Assembly (NCBI GenBank): GCA_011959285.1
Contig: BLLW01000015.1
Span: 1-63,063, forward strand
Origin: Lachnospiraceae bacterium
GTDB taxonomy: Bacteria; Bacillota; Clostridia; Lachnospirales; Lachnospiraceae
Length of the DNA stretch: 63,063 nt
Reading direction: 5' to 3'
How positions within the stretch are numbered: position 1 is the stretch's first letter; every line of letters begins with the position of its first letter. Both the position numbers and the translations under genes were made by a program. The notes beneath the pieces were generated by a model. The model was not told the DNA's origin. It was given only the letters and a program-made list of their open reading frames with translations, and ran no database searches. Positions 20,426 to 28,751 of this stretch are shown piece by piece.

Positions 20426-21304
20426 ATGTCAGATTATATCGTCAGGGCAACGGCGGCAAATGCTCAGATCAGGGCGTTTGCCGCGACGACCAGAGAATTG
20501 GTGGAAACGGCAAGGAAAGCACATGACACCAGCCCGGTGGTGAGTGCTGCGCTTGGGCGGCTTATGACCGGAGGCGTGATGATGGGGGCTATGCTGAAAG
20601 GAGATAAGGATTTATTGACTTTGCAGGTCAGCGGGGACGGACCGTTAAAGGGAATGACTGTTACGGCTGACAGCAAGGGGAATGTGAAAGGTTATGCAAA
20701 TAATCCCGAGGTAATGCTTCCTCCCAATGCGCGTGGGAAATTGGATGTAGGCGGAGCCGTGGGGCAGGGGCTTTTGCGTGTGGTCAAGGATATGGGATTA
20801 AAAGAGCCTTACGTGGGGCAGACTGTATTACAGACAGGGGAAATTGCGGAAGACCTTACCTATTATTTTGCCACCTCCGAGCAGGTACCTTCCAGCGTAG
20901 GGTTGGGAGTGTTGATGGAAAAGGACAATACCGTGAAACAGGCGGGCGGTTTTATCATTCAGCTGATGCCTTTTACGGAGGAGCAGGTGATTGCTTCGCT
21001 GGAACAGAATCTGGCCGAATTTACATCGGTGACGCAGGTGCTGGATGAAGGAAAGTCGCCGGAGGAGATGCTGGGAATGTTGCTAAAAGGTCTGGATTTG
21101 GAAATCACAGATACTATGCCGGCACAGTTCTACTGTAACTGTGATAAAAAGAGGGTGGAGAAGGCAATCATCAGTATCGGCAAAAGAGACATTCAGGAGA
21201 TGATCTCAGATAATAAAAATATTGAGGTCAACTGTCATTTCTGTAATACCTCTTACACATTTTCAGTGGAGGAGCTTAAGGAACTGTTAAAAAAGAGCAG
21301 ATGA
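20426..21304 (+). CDS. hslO: Hsp33 redox-regulated chaperone
   Basis: About 292 residues. 'DYIVRATAANAQIRAFAATTRELVETAR' opens the N-terminal domain, 'LLTLQVSGDGPLKG' and 'GGFIIQLMP' follow. The C-terminal zinc centre is C-x-C ('FYCNCDKKR') plus C-x-x-C ('VNCHFCNT'). When oxidised, these four Cys release zinc and form disulfides, turning the protein into a holdase. ATG 20426 is chosen because GGAGAGG lies directly before it; the family starts at this Met. The leader upstream is unusually structured. Confidence 0.95.
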   Translation: MSDYIVRATAANAQIRAFAATTRELVETARKAHDTSPVVSAALGRLMTGGVMMGAMLKGDKDLLTLQVSGDGPLKGMTVTADSKGNVKGYANNPEVMLPPNARGKLDVGGAVGQGLLRVVKDMGLKEPYVGQTVLQTGEIAEDLTYYFATSEQVPSSVGLGVLMEKDNTVKQAGGFIIQLMPFTEEQVIASLEQNLAEFTSVTQVLDEGKSPEEMLGMLLKGLDLEITDTMPAQFYCNCDKKRVEKAIISIGKRDIQEMISDNKNIEVNCHFCNTSYTFSVEELKELLKKSR

Positions 21305-21314
21305 GGAATTGCAT

Positions 21315-23240
21315 ATGAGGCATGGATTTGTAAAGGTAGCGGCGGTTACGCCCAAGGTGAAGGTGGCGGACACCATTTATAACAAAGAGCAGATTTGTGC
21401 AGGAATAAAAGAGGCTTCCGGGGCGGGCGCGAAAGTGATCGTTTTCCCGGAACTTTGCATAAGCGGCTATACCTGCGGCGATTTGTTTTTGCAGGAGCGC
21501 TTGCTTGTGTCCTGCAAGGAGGCGCTTGCCCAGATAGCGGCGTACACCAAGGGGATAGATGCGCTTATTTTTGTGGGTGTTCCCATGGAGCGGGAGGGAA
21601 AGCTGTACAATACAGCGGCGGCGATCCATGACGGGGAAGTGCTCTGCTTTATCCCAAAGACCTTTATCCCCTCTTACGGGGAGTTTTATGAGACAAGACA
21701 TTTTGCGCCGGGCAATAAGGAGGCGGTAATTTTCTCCTTCCAGGGAGAGCAGGTTCCTTTCGGCACCCATATTCTGCTGGAAGCGGAAGGGATGGAGGGT
21801 CTGGTGGCAGGATGTGAGATCTGCGAGGATATCTGGGCGCCGGATGCGCCGGGAATTTCCCATGCGCTTGCAGGGGCAACTCTTCTGGTCAACTTATCTG
21901 TCTCCAATGAGACGATTGGTAAAGACGCCTACCGGGAAATGTTGGTCAAATCCTCCAGCGGCAAGTTAATTGCAGGATATGTGTATTGCAGCGGCGGAGA
22001 AGGAGAATCCACTCAGGATCTGGTCTTCGGCGGTCATGATATTATAGCTGAAAACGGGACTGTGCTTGCCCAGAGCAAGCGCTTTGAGAGTCAGATTGTG
22101 TATGGGGATATCGATGTAAGCAGGCTGCGGATGGAGCGCAGAAGGATGAACACTTTTGCCTGTGATACCCGCCGGGGTTATGTGGTGATTCCTTTTTCTA
22201 TGCAAAAAGAAGAGACCAGTCTTACAAGGACTTTCCCGGCGATGCCTTTTGTACCTTCTGACATAAATGAGCGGGCAAGACGTTGTGAAGAGATTCTGTC
22301 CATTCAGGCGATGGGTTTGAAAAAGCGATATGAACACACCGGATGCCGCAAGGCGGTAATCGGCGTTTCCGGCGGGCTGGATTCCACCCTTGCTCTTTTA
22401 GTTACGGTGAGAACCTTCGACCTGCTGAAAATAGAGAGAAAAAATATCATTGCCGTTACCATGCCTTGTTTCGGAACTACGGACAGGACCTATGACAATG
22501 CGTGCAGGCTGGCAAAGGCGCTGGGGGCGACGCTGAAAGAGGTGGATATCAAGGAAGCGGTCCTGATTCATTTTAAAGAGATTGGGCAGAGCCCTGAAAA
22601 ACATGACGTGACCTATGAAAACGGGCAGGCCAGGGAGCGGACACAGGTCCTTATGGATATTGCCAATCAGGAAGGCGGGATGGTGGTCGGCACCGGCGAT
22701 TTGTCGGAGCTTGCCTTAGGGTGGGCGACTTACAATGGTGATCACATGTCCATGTACGGCGTAAACGCAGGCGTTCCCAAGACCTTGGTGCGCCATCTGG
22801 TGCAATATTATGCAGACACCTGTGGGAATGCAGAATTGACACAGCTCCTTACAGACGTGCTGGATACGCCCGTAAGTCCGGAACTGCTTCCCCCTGTGGA
22901 CGGTGTGATCGCCCAGAAGACGGAAGACTTGGTAGGACCTTATGAACTCCATGATTTTTTCCTGTATTATATGCTCAGGTGCGGATTTGAGCCGTCCAAG
23001 ATCTTCCGCATTGCGAAACAGTCATTTGCAGGACAGTATGGAGAAGAAGAAATCCTTAAATGGATGAAAGTTTTTTATAAACGGTTTTTTAGCCAGCAAT
23101 TCAAACGCTCCTGCCTGCCGGACGGACCGAAAGTGGGAAGTGTTGCTTTATCGCCCAGGGGGGACTTGAGAATGCCCTCTGATGCCTGCGTGCGTGTGTG
23201 GATGGAGCAGGTGGAAGAACTTTCCACATCCAAGGCATAA
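21315..23240 (+). CDS. nadE: Glutamine-dependent NAD+ synthetase
   Basis: About 641 residues, the length of the two-domain enzyme. The N-terminal nitrilase-type glutaminase has Glu in 'VFPELCISGYTCGD', Lys in 'PKTFIPSYGEFYE' and the nucleophilic Cys in 'GCEICEDIWAP'. The C-terminal synthetase has the PP-loop 'GVSGGLDSTLALL' and 'VGTGDLSELALGWATYNGDHMSMY'. It makes NAD+ from deamido-NAD+, ATP and glutamine. ATG 21315 is preferred over TTG 21309 because GAGGAA is 7 bases upstream. It follows hslO by 10 bases. Confidence 0.95.
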   Translation: MRHGFVKVAAVTPKVKVADTIYNKEQICAGIKEASGAGAKVIVFPELCISGYTCGDLFLQERLLVSCKEALAQIAAYTKGIDALIFVGVPMEREGKLYNTAAAIHDGEVLCFIPKTFIPSYGEFYETRHFAPGNKEAVIFSFQGEQVPFGTHILLEAEGMEGLVAGCEICEDIWAPDAPGISHALAGATLLVNLSVSNETIGKDAYREMLVKSSSGKLIAGYVYCSGGEGESTQDLVFGGHDIIAENGTVLAQSKRFESQIVYGDIDVSRLRMERRRMNTFACDTRRGYVVIPFSMQKEETSLTRTFPAMPFVPSDINERARRCEEILSIQAMGLKKRYEHTGCRKAVIGVSGGLDSTLALLVTVRTFDLLKIERKNIIAVTMPCFGTTDRTYDNACRLAKALGATLKEVDIKEAVLIHFKEIGQSPEKHDVTYENGQARERTQVLMDIANQEGGMVVGTGDLSELALGWATYNGDHMSMYGVNAGVPKTLVRHLVQYYADTCGNAELTQLLTDVLDTPVSPELLPPVDGVIAQKTEDLVGPYELHDFFLYYMLRCGFEPSKIFRIAKQSFAGQYGEEEILKWMKVFYKRFFSQQFKRSCLPDGPKVGSVALSPRGDLRMPSDACVRVWMEQVEELSTSKA

Positions 23241-23291
23241 ATCCCCGTTTCCCATAATACTATAGTAAAAAGAATGTAACGGGGATAGCCT

Positions 23292-23762
23292 ATGAGCTCC
23301 AAGACCAAAATTGTTGTACTTCATCTGAAAGAATTAATATATACCGGTATTTTTGCATTACTGGGAATATTATTTATCATTCTCCTGATTATCATGTTCG
23401 TGCCCAAGGATAAAAAGGAAAACTCCGCAGTGGAGACCCCTTCCGCTTCTTACGTGCCCGGCATTTACACCACATCCCTGATTTTAAATGATAATGCAGT
23501 AGATGTGGAAGTGACGGTGGATGAGACCAACATCAACGATATCCGCATCGTAAACTTAGATGAAGCTGTAACGACGATGTTCCCTCTTCTAGAGCCGTCT
23601 TTCGACGATCTTGCAAGCCAGATCATCAAAAGCCAGTCACTTGAGGGCATTACCTATTCAGATGACAACAAATATACTTCCATGGTTTTGCTAAATGCAA
23701 TCAAGACCTCCTTGGAAAAGGCAGCGCTCCCTACCCCTACAGCCTCCCCTTCTCCTACCTGA
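23292..23762 (+). CDS. Membrane-anchored hypothetical protein
   Basis: 156 residues. One N-terminal transmembrane helix (about residues 16-37, 'GIFALLGILFIILLIIMFV') is followed by an external domain of about 100 residues. 'VPGIYTTSLILNDNAVDVEVTVDETNINDIRIV' resembles the repeat of FMN-binding-like domains but lacks the attachment motif. The tail is Pro/Thr/Ser-rich ('TPTASPSPT'). The family recurs in Lachnospiraceae without assigned function. The weak GGGGATAG site before ATG 23292 suggests low expression. Confidence 0.7.
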   Translation: MSSKTKIVVLHLKELIYTGIFALLGILFIILLIIMFVPKDKKENSAVETPSASYVPGIYTTSLILNDNAVDVEVTVDETNINDIRIVNLDEAVTTMFPLLEPSFDDLASQIIKSQSLEGITYSDDNKYTSMVLLNAIKTSLEKAALPTPTASPSPT

Positions 23763-23867
23763 TAAGTTTTTATGCCTTAAACTATTATTTGGAGAAATGG
23801 TAGCTTGAAAACGTAAGGATTATGAGAGAGACCGTGGATAAGAATATGGTTCAAACGCAAAAGGCAA

Positions 23868-23887
23868 GGGCGAGGGAAACCTCGCCC
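23868..23887 (+). terminator. GC-rich hairpin with GAAA tetraloop
   Basis: GGGCGAGG and CCTCGCCC are perfectly complementary around GAAA. The hairpin lies about 105 bases after the preceding gene. Only a broken T tract (ACATTTTGG) follows, so it is a terminator candidate rather than a sure one. Nothing else is seen in 23763-24000. Confidence 0.5.
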
Positions 23888-24006
23888 GCTTAACATTTTG
23901 GCGGTCCAATTTCAGAGTCCTTTCATCATACGTGTGGACATCAGGCAGGTTTCTCTGTTGGTAAAATAGATGATTCGGTTTTTAACGTACTGGTTTGAGA
24001 AAATCA

Positions 24007-24035
24007 TTGTTTTTACTGGTATAGTATTCTATAAT
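24007..24035 (+). promoter_or_regulatory. Promoter of the 60-aa membrane protein
   Basis: TTGTTT (24007-24012) and TATAAT (24030-24035) are 17 bases apart, with an AT-rich start region and a strong GGAAGGAG site before ATG 24071. Confidence 0.6.
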
Positions 24036-24070
24036 AAATATATATTTGTTTTGGAAGGAGATATAAAGTT

Positions 24071-24253
24071 ATGAAGGATTTTTTTAAAGGAGCTGTTGTA
24101 GCGGTAGTAGTTCTGATTGTTTTAGTTGTAATCAATGTAATCTGCAATATAAATGGTCTTACATTAGATCCGGTAACAACAGGTGTATCATCAGGAATTT
24201 GTGCTATGTTTATTTATCGCGGATTGACCAAAAACGAAAAAAATAAGGAGTAG
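24071..24253 (+). CDS. Small two-helix membrane protein (60 aa)
   Basis: 60 residues with two hydrophobic helices (about residues 8-28 and 36-50) and a charged tail ('TKNEKNKE'). It has its own promoter and an excellent ribosome site (GGAAGGAG, 9 bases away), which supports real expression. No family recognised. It lies just before the glnA promoter. Confidence 0.65.
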   Translation: MKDFFKGAVVAVVVLIVLVVINVICNINGLTLDPVTTGVSSGICAMFIYRGLTKNEKNKE

Positions 24254-24258
24254 CCCTA

Positions 24259-24288
24259 TTGACAAAGAAGTGGAAGGGTTGTTATTAT
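24259..24288 (+). promoter_or_regulatory. glnA promoter
   Basis: TTGACA (24259-24264) and TATTAT (24283-24288) have an 18-base spacer, giving a start near 24295, directly before the leader hairpin. Confidence 0.55.
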
Positions 24289-24298
24289 TATACGGAAC

Positions 24299-24354
24299 AA
24301 AGGCGTTCTTATCGTAGCCGGCACATGCCGATTGCTGATATAGGAACGCCTTTT
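24299..24354 (+). terminator. Attenuator-like hairpin in the glnA leader
   Basis: AAAGGCGTTC (24299-24308) pairs with GAACGCCTTT (24344-24353), and four T follow the arm. An inner TATC/GATA pairing and a small CGGC/GCCG stem extend the helix. It lies between the best glnA promoter and the glnA start, and so can act as a transcription attenuator. It may instead terminate the upstream small gene: a TATAAT box at 24357-24362 could serve a promoter downstream of it. Confidence 0.65.
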
Positions 24355-24390
24355 GCTATAATGAAAAGAAAGGAAGGGAAAGGATAAATT

Positions 24391-25725
24391 ATGAGGAAAC
24401 ATTATTCAAAAGAAGATATTATGGAACTGGCAGGCGATGAAGATGTGGAATTTATCAGGCTGCAGTTTACAGATATGTTCGGGAGCCTTAAGAATGTAGC
24501 GATTACTGCCAGTCAGCTTGAAAAGGCACTGGATAATAAGTGTATGTTTGACGGTTCTTCCATAGAGGGATTTGTGCGGATTGAAGAGTCGGATATGTAT
24601 CTTTATCCGGATTTGAGCACGCTGGAGATTTTCCCATGGAGACCCCAGCAGGGCAAGGTGGCGAGGCTGATTTGTGATGTGTACCGACCGAATGGAGAAC
24701 CTTTCGAGGGAGACCCTAGATATATTTTAAAGCGTGCCATTAAGGAAGCGGCAGATATGGGGTATACTTTCGAGGTGGGACCGGAGTGCGAATTTTTCTT
24801 GTTCCACACAGATGAAAACGGCATGCCTACTACGCTGACCCACGAGAAGGCAGGATATTTTGATTTGGGACCGCTGGATTTAGGGGAAAATGCAAGAAGA
24901 GATATGGTCCTCAATCTGGAGGATATGGGATTTGTGGTCGAGGCGTCTCACCATGAAGTGGCGCCTGCTCAGCATGAGATTGATTTCCAGTATGACGAAG
25001 CACTGGCAACCGCCGACAACATCATGACCTTTAAGCTTGCCGTCAAGACGATTGCCAAACGGCATGGACTGCATGCCACTTTTATGCCGAAGCCTAAGTT
25101 TGGGGTAAACGGTTCGGGAATGCATATCAATATGTCTTTATCAAAGGATGGAAAAAATATTTTTAATGATTCTTCCGATAAGCTGGGACTCAGCAAAGAA
25201 GCATATTATTTCATTGGAGGGATCATCCGCCACATGAAGGGAATGACCGCAGTCACCAATCCCCTTGTAAATTCCTATAAGAGGCTGGTGCCGGGGTATG
25301 AAGCACCGGTTTATATTGCTTGGAGCGCAACCAACAGAAGTCCCTTGATCCGTATTCCGGCATCACGGGGAGAGGGGACGAGAATCGAGCTTCGCTGTCC
25401 CGATCCGTCTGCAAATCCTTATTTGGCGCTGGCAGTGTGTCTGCGTGCAGGTCTGGATGGAATTGCCAACAAGATAGAGCCCCCGGCAAGTGTGGACTGT
25501 AATATTTTTGCCATGACAGAAGAGGAAAAAAGAAATCTCGGCATTGAAGCCATTCCTGGCACGCTGATTGAAGCGGTATATGAACTGGAAAAGGATGGAT
25601 TCATTCAGGAGGTGCTTGGCAGGCATGTGTCACAGAAGTATATAGAAGCCAAAAAGGCAGAATGGGCAAACTATCGGGCACAGGTTACAGACTGGGAGAT
25701 CAATCAATATCTGAACCAATTTTGA
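24391..25725 (+). CDS. glnA: Glutamine synthetase, type I
   Basis: 444 residues, the length of Gram-positive GSI-alpha. '[20 protein letters not shown]', '[24 protein letters not shown]', the catalytic '[11 protein letters not shown]', '[12 protein letters not shown]', '[22 protein letters not shown]' and '[22 protein letters not shown]' are all intact. It makes glutamine from glutamate, ammonia and ATP. The C-terminal residue region matches the feedback-sensitive Gram-positive type. The gene is preceded by an attenuator-like hairpin and followed after 30 bases by an ANTAR protein gene, suggesting antitermination control. Confidence 0.97.
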   Translation: MRKHYSKEDIMELAGDEDVEFIRLQFTDMFGSLKNVAITASQLEKALDNKCMFDGSSIEGFVRIEESDMYLYPDLSTLEIFPWRPQQGKVARLICDVYRPNGEPFEGDPRYILKRAIKEAADMGYTFEVGPECEFFLFHTDENGMPTTLTHEKAGYFDLGPLDLGENARRDMVLNLEDMGFVVEASHHEVAPAQHEIDFQYDEALATADNIMTFKLAVKTIAKRHGLHATFMPKPKFGVNGSGMHINMSLSKDGKNIFNDSSDKLGLSKEAYYFIGGIIRHMKGMTAVTNPLVNSYKRLVPGYEAPVYIAWSATNRSPLIRIPASRGEGTRIELRCPDPSANPYLALAVCLRAGLDGIANKIEPPASVDCNIFAMTEEEKRNLGIEAIPGTLIEAVYELEKDGFIQEVLGRHVSQKYIEAKKAEWANYRAQVTDWEINQYLNQF

Positions 25726-25755
25726 GCATAGAACATTATAGGAGGAGGTGTGCCA

Positions 25756-26307
25756 ATGACTGGTGTGATTGTAGTCCTCCCCAAAATAGATGATGCAAAA
25801 AATATGAAAAATCTGCTGGTCCGGAATGGCATTACGGTAGCAGGCGCCTGCACAACGGGCGCGCAAGCCATTACGCTGGCAGACAATTTGAATGATGGCA
25901 TTATTCTATGCGGGTATAAACTGACGGATATGCTTTACGCTCAGCTGCATGAGTATCTGCCCCCGGGATTTGAAATGCTGCTCATTGCTTCAACGCACAT
26001 TATAAACGGAGGCATGGTGGAAAGGGAAATCATATGCCTGTCCATGCCGCTTAAGGTCCATGATCTGATCAATACCATCGATATGATGATTCAGTCCGTG
26101 GAACGGCGCAGGCGAAGGCTTAAGGCAAAGCCAAAGGAGAGAAATGCAAAAGAGATGGAGCTGATCAAAGACGCAAAAGAGGTTCTCATGAACCGCAATC
26201 ACATGACGGAGGAGGAGGCGCATAAGTACATACAAAAATGCAGTATGGACAGCGGTACCAACATGGTGGAGACGGCGCAGATGGTGCTTACCATGATGAA
26301 AGGGTAG
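25756..26307 (+). CDS. ANTAR-domain RNA-binding response-regulator-like protein
   Basis: About 183 residues. The N-terminal receiver-like domain ('TGVIVVLPKIDDAKNMKNLLVRNGITVAGACTTGAQA') lacks the canonical phospho-acceptor Asp pocket. A helix ('IQSVERRRRRLKAKPKERNAKEM') then links to the C-terminal ANTAR three-helix module ('LIKDAKEVLMNRNHMTEEEAHKYIQKCSMDSGTNMVETAQMVL'). ANTAR proteins bind paired hexaloop RNA hairpins and prevent termination. ATG 25756 is chosen over GTG 25750 because GGAGGAGG is 7 bases upstream. The glnA-ANTAR order resembles the glnA-nitR arrangement of solventogenic clostridia. The likely target is glnA or other nitrogen genes. Confidence 0.9.
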   Translation: MTGVIVVLPKIDDAKNMKNLLVRNGITVAGACTTGAQAITLADNLNDGIILCGYKLTDMLYAQLHEYLPPGFEMLLIASTHIINGGMVEREIICLSMPLKVHDLINTIDMMIQSVERRRRRLKAKPKERNAKEMELIKDAKEVLMNRNHMTEEEAHKYIQKCSMDSGTNMVETAQMVLTMMKG

Positions 26308-26310
26308 TGA

Positions 26311-26371
26311 GGGCAGGACAGCAGTGACACGTGGCTGCTGCCTGGTCCGCGACCTGCCCCGTGTCATTGCT
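26311..26371. repeat. Overlapping inverted repeats after the glnA-ANTAR operon
   Basis: Three helices compete. GGGCAGG (26311-26317) pairs with CCTGCCC (26353-26359). CAGGACAGCAG (26314-26324) pairs with CTGCTGCCTG (26335-26344) with one bulge. The 15 bases from 26320 pair with 26357-26371 (AGCAgTGACACG against CGTGTCAtTGCT). There is no T tract in either direction, so an ordinary terminator is unlikely. No gene is seen in 26372-26567. Confidence 0.5.
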
Positions 26372-26567
26372 AACGACTCTGAAATCCCTGTCTTCTTTCT
26401 ACATTTCTAAAATCCTTATTCGACAAAACGTAGTTTAAAAACAAAAAGAAGAAAAAAAATGCAAACGAACTTCAAAGCATCAAATAGCAAAACCAGTTGT
26501 GTTAGTCAGCGGCAAAAAGAAATTTTTGTAAATTTCCGTCTATTCCGGATTATGCCGCCTGAGTTGA

Positions 26568-27194
26568 CTACTTTATGGGGTGGCGGATTACTGTGCGTAG
26601 TTTTGAAGGTGCGGTTCGGCGGGGGTCGCTTAAGTAGATCTCGTGGTGGAAACGTGTGGCTGAAAAATCGGGGGAATAGCCGTTTGCAGATGCATATTCA
26701 TCCATTAGTTTGATGGTGGCAGGTTCATTATCATAGCTGCCGATGTGCATGCAATGGACACAGCGTCCTTCATGGCAGGAAAAGAACTCCGCTTTGGAAA
26801 AATCGTTTTGCTTCTTTTGGGAAGCTTCGCGCACTGCCCAGTCGAACTCTTCTTTTGTCACAAATTCAGGCAGGCGTATCATGGAGATCCAGTCAAAGTT
26901 TTCTTTGTGTGCGTAATCGATGGTATCGCTGCCTTCCTGGCGCCATAGTCCTTCCAGGGGCGGGACAACATAGGAAAAATAGCCGTCTATTTTGTGGCTG
27001 CCTTTGTAACTCATTTTGATGGTAAAGGCGATTCCATATAACAATTCGATGGACGCTTTGTATGCGCCGTCAGGATCGTTTGGGTCGCCGTGTCCTCTGA
27101 CAGCGACATAATTCATTGCCGGTATATCTACGATACAGGGTTTTTTAGGCGGCAGGTAAAATTCTTTGTATTCTTTCTTATAATCAAATGCCAT
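26568..27194 (-). CDS. GyrI-like small-molecule-binding protein
   Basis: 208 residues of the stand-alone GyrI-like type. 'DIPAMNYVAVRGHGDPNDPDGAYKASIELLYGIAFTIKM' opens the SHS2-type ligand-binding fold, 'YFSYVVPPLEGLW' follows, and the C-terminal 'GRCVHCMHIGSYDNEPATIKLMDEYASANGY...HHEIYLSDPRRT' is conserved. Members bind or slowly hydrolyse hydrophobic or cationic compounds. It is the third gene of a minus-strand operon after a WYL regulator and a YjbR protein, a common trio, so the regulator probably responds to the same compounds. Confidence 0.87.
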   Translation of the reverse strand: MAFDYKKEYKEFYLPPKKPCIVDIPAMNYVAVRGHGDPNDPDGAYKASIELLYGIAFTIKMSYKGSHKIDGYFSYVVPPLEGLWRQEGSDTIDYAHKENFDWISMIRLPEFVTKEEFDWAVREASQKKQNDFSKAEFFSCHEGRCVHCMHIGSYDNEPATIKLMDEYASANGYSPDFSATRFHHEIYLSDPRRTAPSKLRTVIRHPIK

Positions 27195-27216
27195 GTGATT
27201 TTCCTCTATTCAAAAT

Positions 27217-27603
27217 TTAATTGGCTGGGTTTTGTAATTGCGTCAGTCCAAGAAGTTCACGCTGCTTTTTCTTGCTGAAACCGCCTAATACCAGTTTATA
27301 AGAGCGTTCCAGCATATCTTTTAGAAGTTCATCCGGCACTTCCCCGTCCGGTTTTACGGAGTTCCAGTGTATTTTGTTCATGTAGAAGCCCGGAAGGATA
27401 TCCGGGTATTGGGTTCTCAAAAAATTTCCTTCGGAGGGTTCTAGCTTTAATGTGATATAATAAGGTTCGTCTTTGTCGTTAAGACAGACGGCGGCAAACA
27501 TTTTTCCGCCGATTTTGTAGCGGATCCAGTTCCAGTCAGATTGCAGGTCTTTTGTTACGCTCGGCATGGAGAGCAGGTATTCATCAATCCAGGGATATTT
27601 CAT
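27217..27603 (-). CDS. MmcQ/YjbR-family protein
   Basis: About 128 residues. 'YLLSMPSVTKDLQSDWNWIRYKIGGKMFAAVCLNDKDEPYYITLKLEP' and 'NKIHWNSVKPDGEVPDELLKDMLERSYKLVLGGFSKKKQRELLG' span the YjbR DNA-binding-like fold. ATG 27603 is chosen because AGGAAG lies upstream and family members start here; an upstream in-frame ATG has no site. It lies between the WYL regulator and the GyrI-like gene. Its biochemical role is not established. Confidence 0.85.
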   Translation of the reverse strand: MKYPWIDEYLLSMPSVTKDLQSDWNWIRYKIGGKMFAAVCLNDKDEPYYITLKLEPSEGNFLRTQYPDILPGFYMNKIHWNSVKPDGEVPDELLKDMLERSYKLVLGGFSKKKQRELLGLTQLQNPAN

Positions 27604-27664
27604 GTTCAGTACTTCCTTTCTCATATTTTTTAAAGAATCAATTCTGCCGCATGCGATTATTTGC

Positions 27665-28573
27665 TTAAGGCTGGTAGCGTTTCATGGTCTTGCTTAGAGC
27701 AAGGCAAAGCTCTTTGCGTATGCCTTCCGGCTCTAAAAGTTCCGCCTGATCGCGGAAGGATAAGAGCCATGTGATCAGACTTTCTTTATTGGTATAGTCT
27801 GCATGAAACAGCAGTCTTCCGTCTTTTTGTTCTTCAAAGCATTCCGTCCCAAATTCCTCCACCAGACGCCACTTGCATTCGGGATTGAACAAAGCTTTCA
27901 CCTGAATGCCGCCGGGAAAAATCTGCTCATTTTTTAAATCTGGCAGGGCGGATGGATTTTTGATAAAATGCTGGTCTGATAATTGGAGCTTGTCCATGCG
28001 ATTTAATTTGAACAGGCGGAAATCCTTGCGGCTGTTGCAAAATCCCCATAGGTACCAGCTGGACCAGCGGAAGATCAGATAGTAAGGCTGGGCGGTTCTT
28101 TGGGATTCTCCTTGGGGAGAGTAATAGCGGAAGGATAATTCTAAGCAGCTGTCGATGGCGTTCCGGATCAATTCAATTTTGGGTGCCAGTGAGTCTTTGT
28201 ACCAGGAGGACAGATCGATCAGCACAGATTGATTGCCGGTCATGAAGTCTGATGAGCCGACAGAGAGCTTTTCCATAAGCTGTCCGTAGCGGTTTGTGCC
28301 GTTGATACTGTCCAAGCTCCGAAGCCCAGCCAGAATATCCTGCATTTCTGCATTGGTGAGCAGGGTGCGTTCCATTTTGTAATCTTTCATAATGGAAATG
28401 CCGCCGTTCATCCCCTGACGCGTCATAATGGGGATTCCTGCCTGGCACAGGTCATCAATATCCCGGTTGATGGTCCGGCGGGAAACTTCAAACCGTTCCG
28501 CCAGATAAGGGGCAGTGACCACATCCTTTTGCAGGAGGATGGATAAGATTCCAATCAATCTGTCTATTTTCAT
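27665..28573 (-). CDS. WYL-domain transcriptional regulator (YafY type)
   Basis: About 302 residues. The N-terminal HTH_11 winged helix ('RLIGILSILLQKDVVTAPYLAERFEVSRRTINRDIDDLCQAGIPI') is followed by the WYL domain ('RTAQPYYLIFRWSSWYLWGFCNSRKDFRLFKLNRMDKL') and a WCX-like C-terminus. ATG 28573 is preferred because AGAGG lies 10 bases upstream. It is the first gene of the operon with YjbR and GyrI-like genes and probably controls it. The effector is unknown; WYL domains bind nucleotides, nucleic acid or small ligands. Confidence 0.9.
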   Translation of the reverse strand: MKIDRLIGILSILLQKDVVTAPYLAERFEVSRRTINRDIDDLCQAGIPIMTRQGMNGGISIMKDYKMERTLLTNAEMQDILAGLRSLDSINGTNRYGQLMEKLSVGSSDFMTGNQSVLIDLSSWYKDSLAPKIELIRNAIDSCLELSFRYYSPQGESQRTAQPYYLIFRWSSWYLWGFCNSRKDFRLFKLNRMDKLQLSDQHFIKNPSALPDLKNEQIFPGGIQVKALFNPECKWRLVEEFGTECFEEQKDGRLLFHADYTNKESLITWLLSFRDQAELLEPEGIRKELCLALSKTMKRYQP

Positions 28574-28751
28574 AGCTGCAACCTCTTTTTTCATAAGATT
28601 AGCACAAGGAACATGACATCAGTGTGTCTTGTTTCCATTATAGCAGGAAAATTGTTTATTTTGTATGGATGAACTTCTGGGTTTGACGCACAAAATAATT
28701 TCTGATAAATTATGTTATACAAGAAAAAAGTTCAGCAAGGAGGAAATGGGT

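Noticed and set aside
24295-24360. Classical ANTAR target (two hexaloop hairpins) in the glnA leader
   Set aside because: Only one long stem with a CGGC/GCCG tip was found; no pair of six-base loops with A at position 1 and G at position 4.
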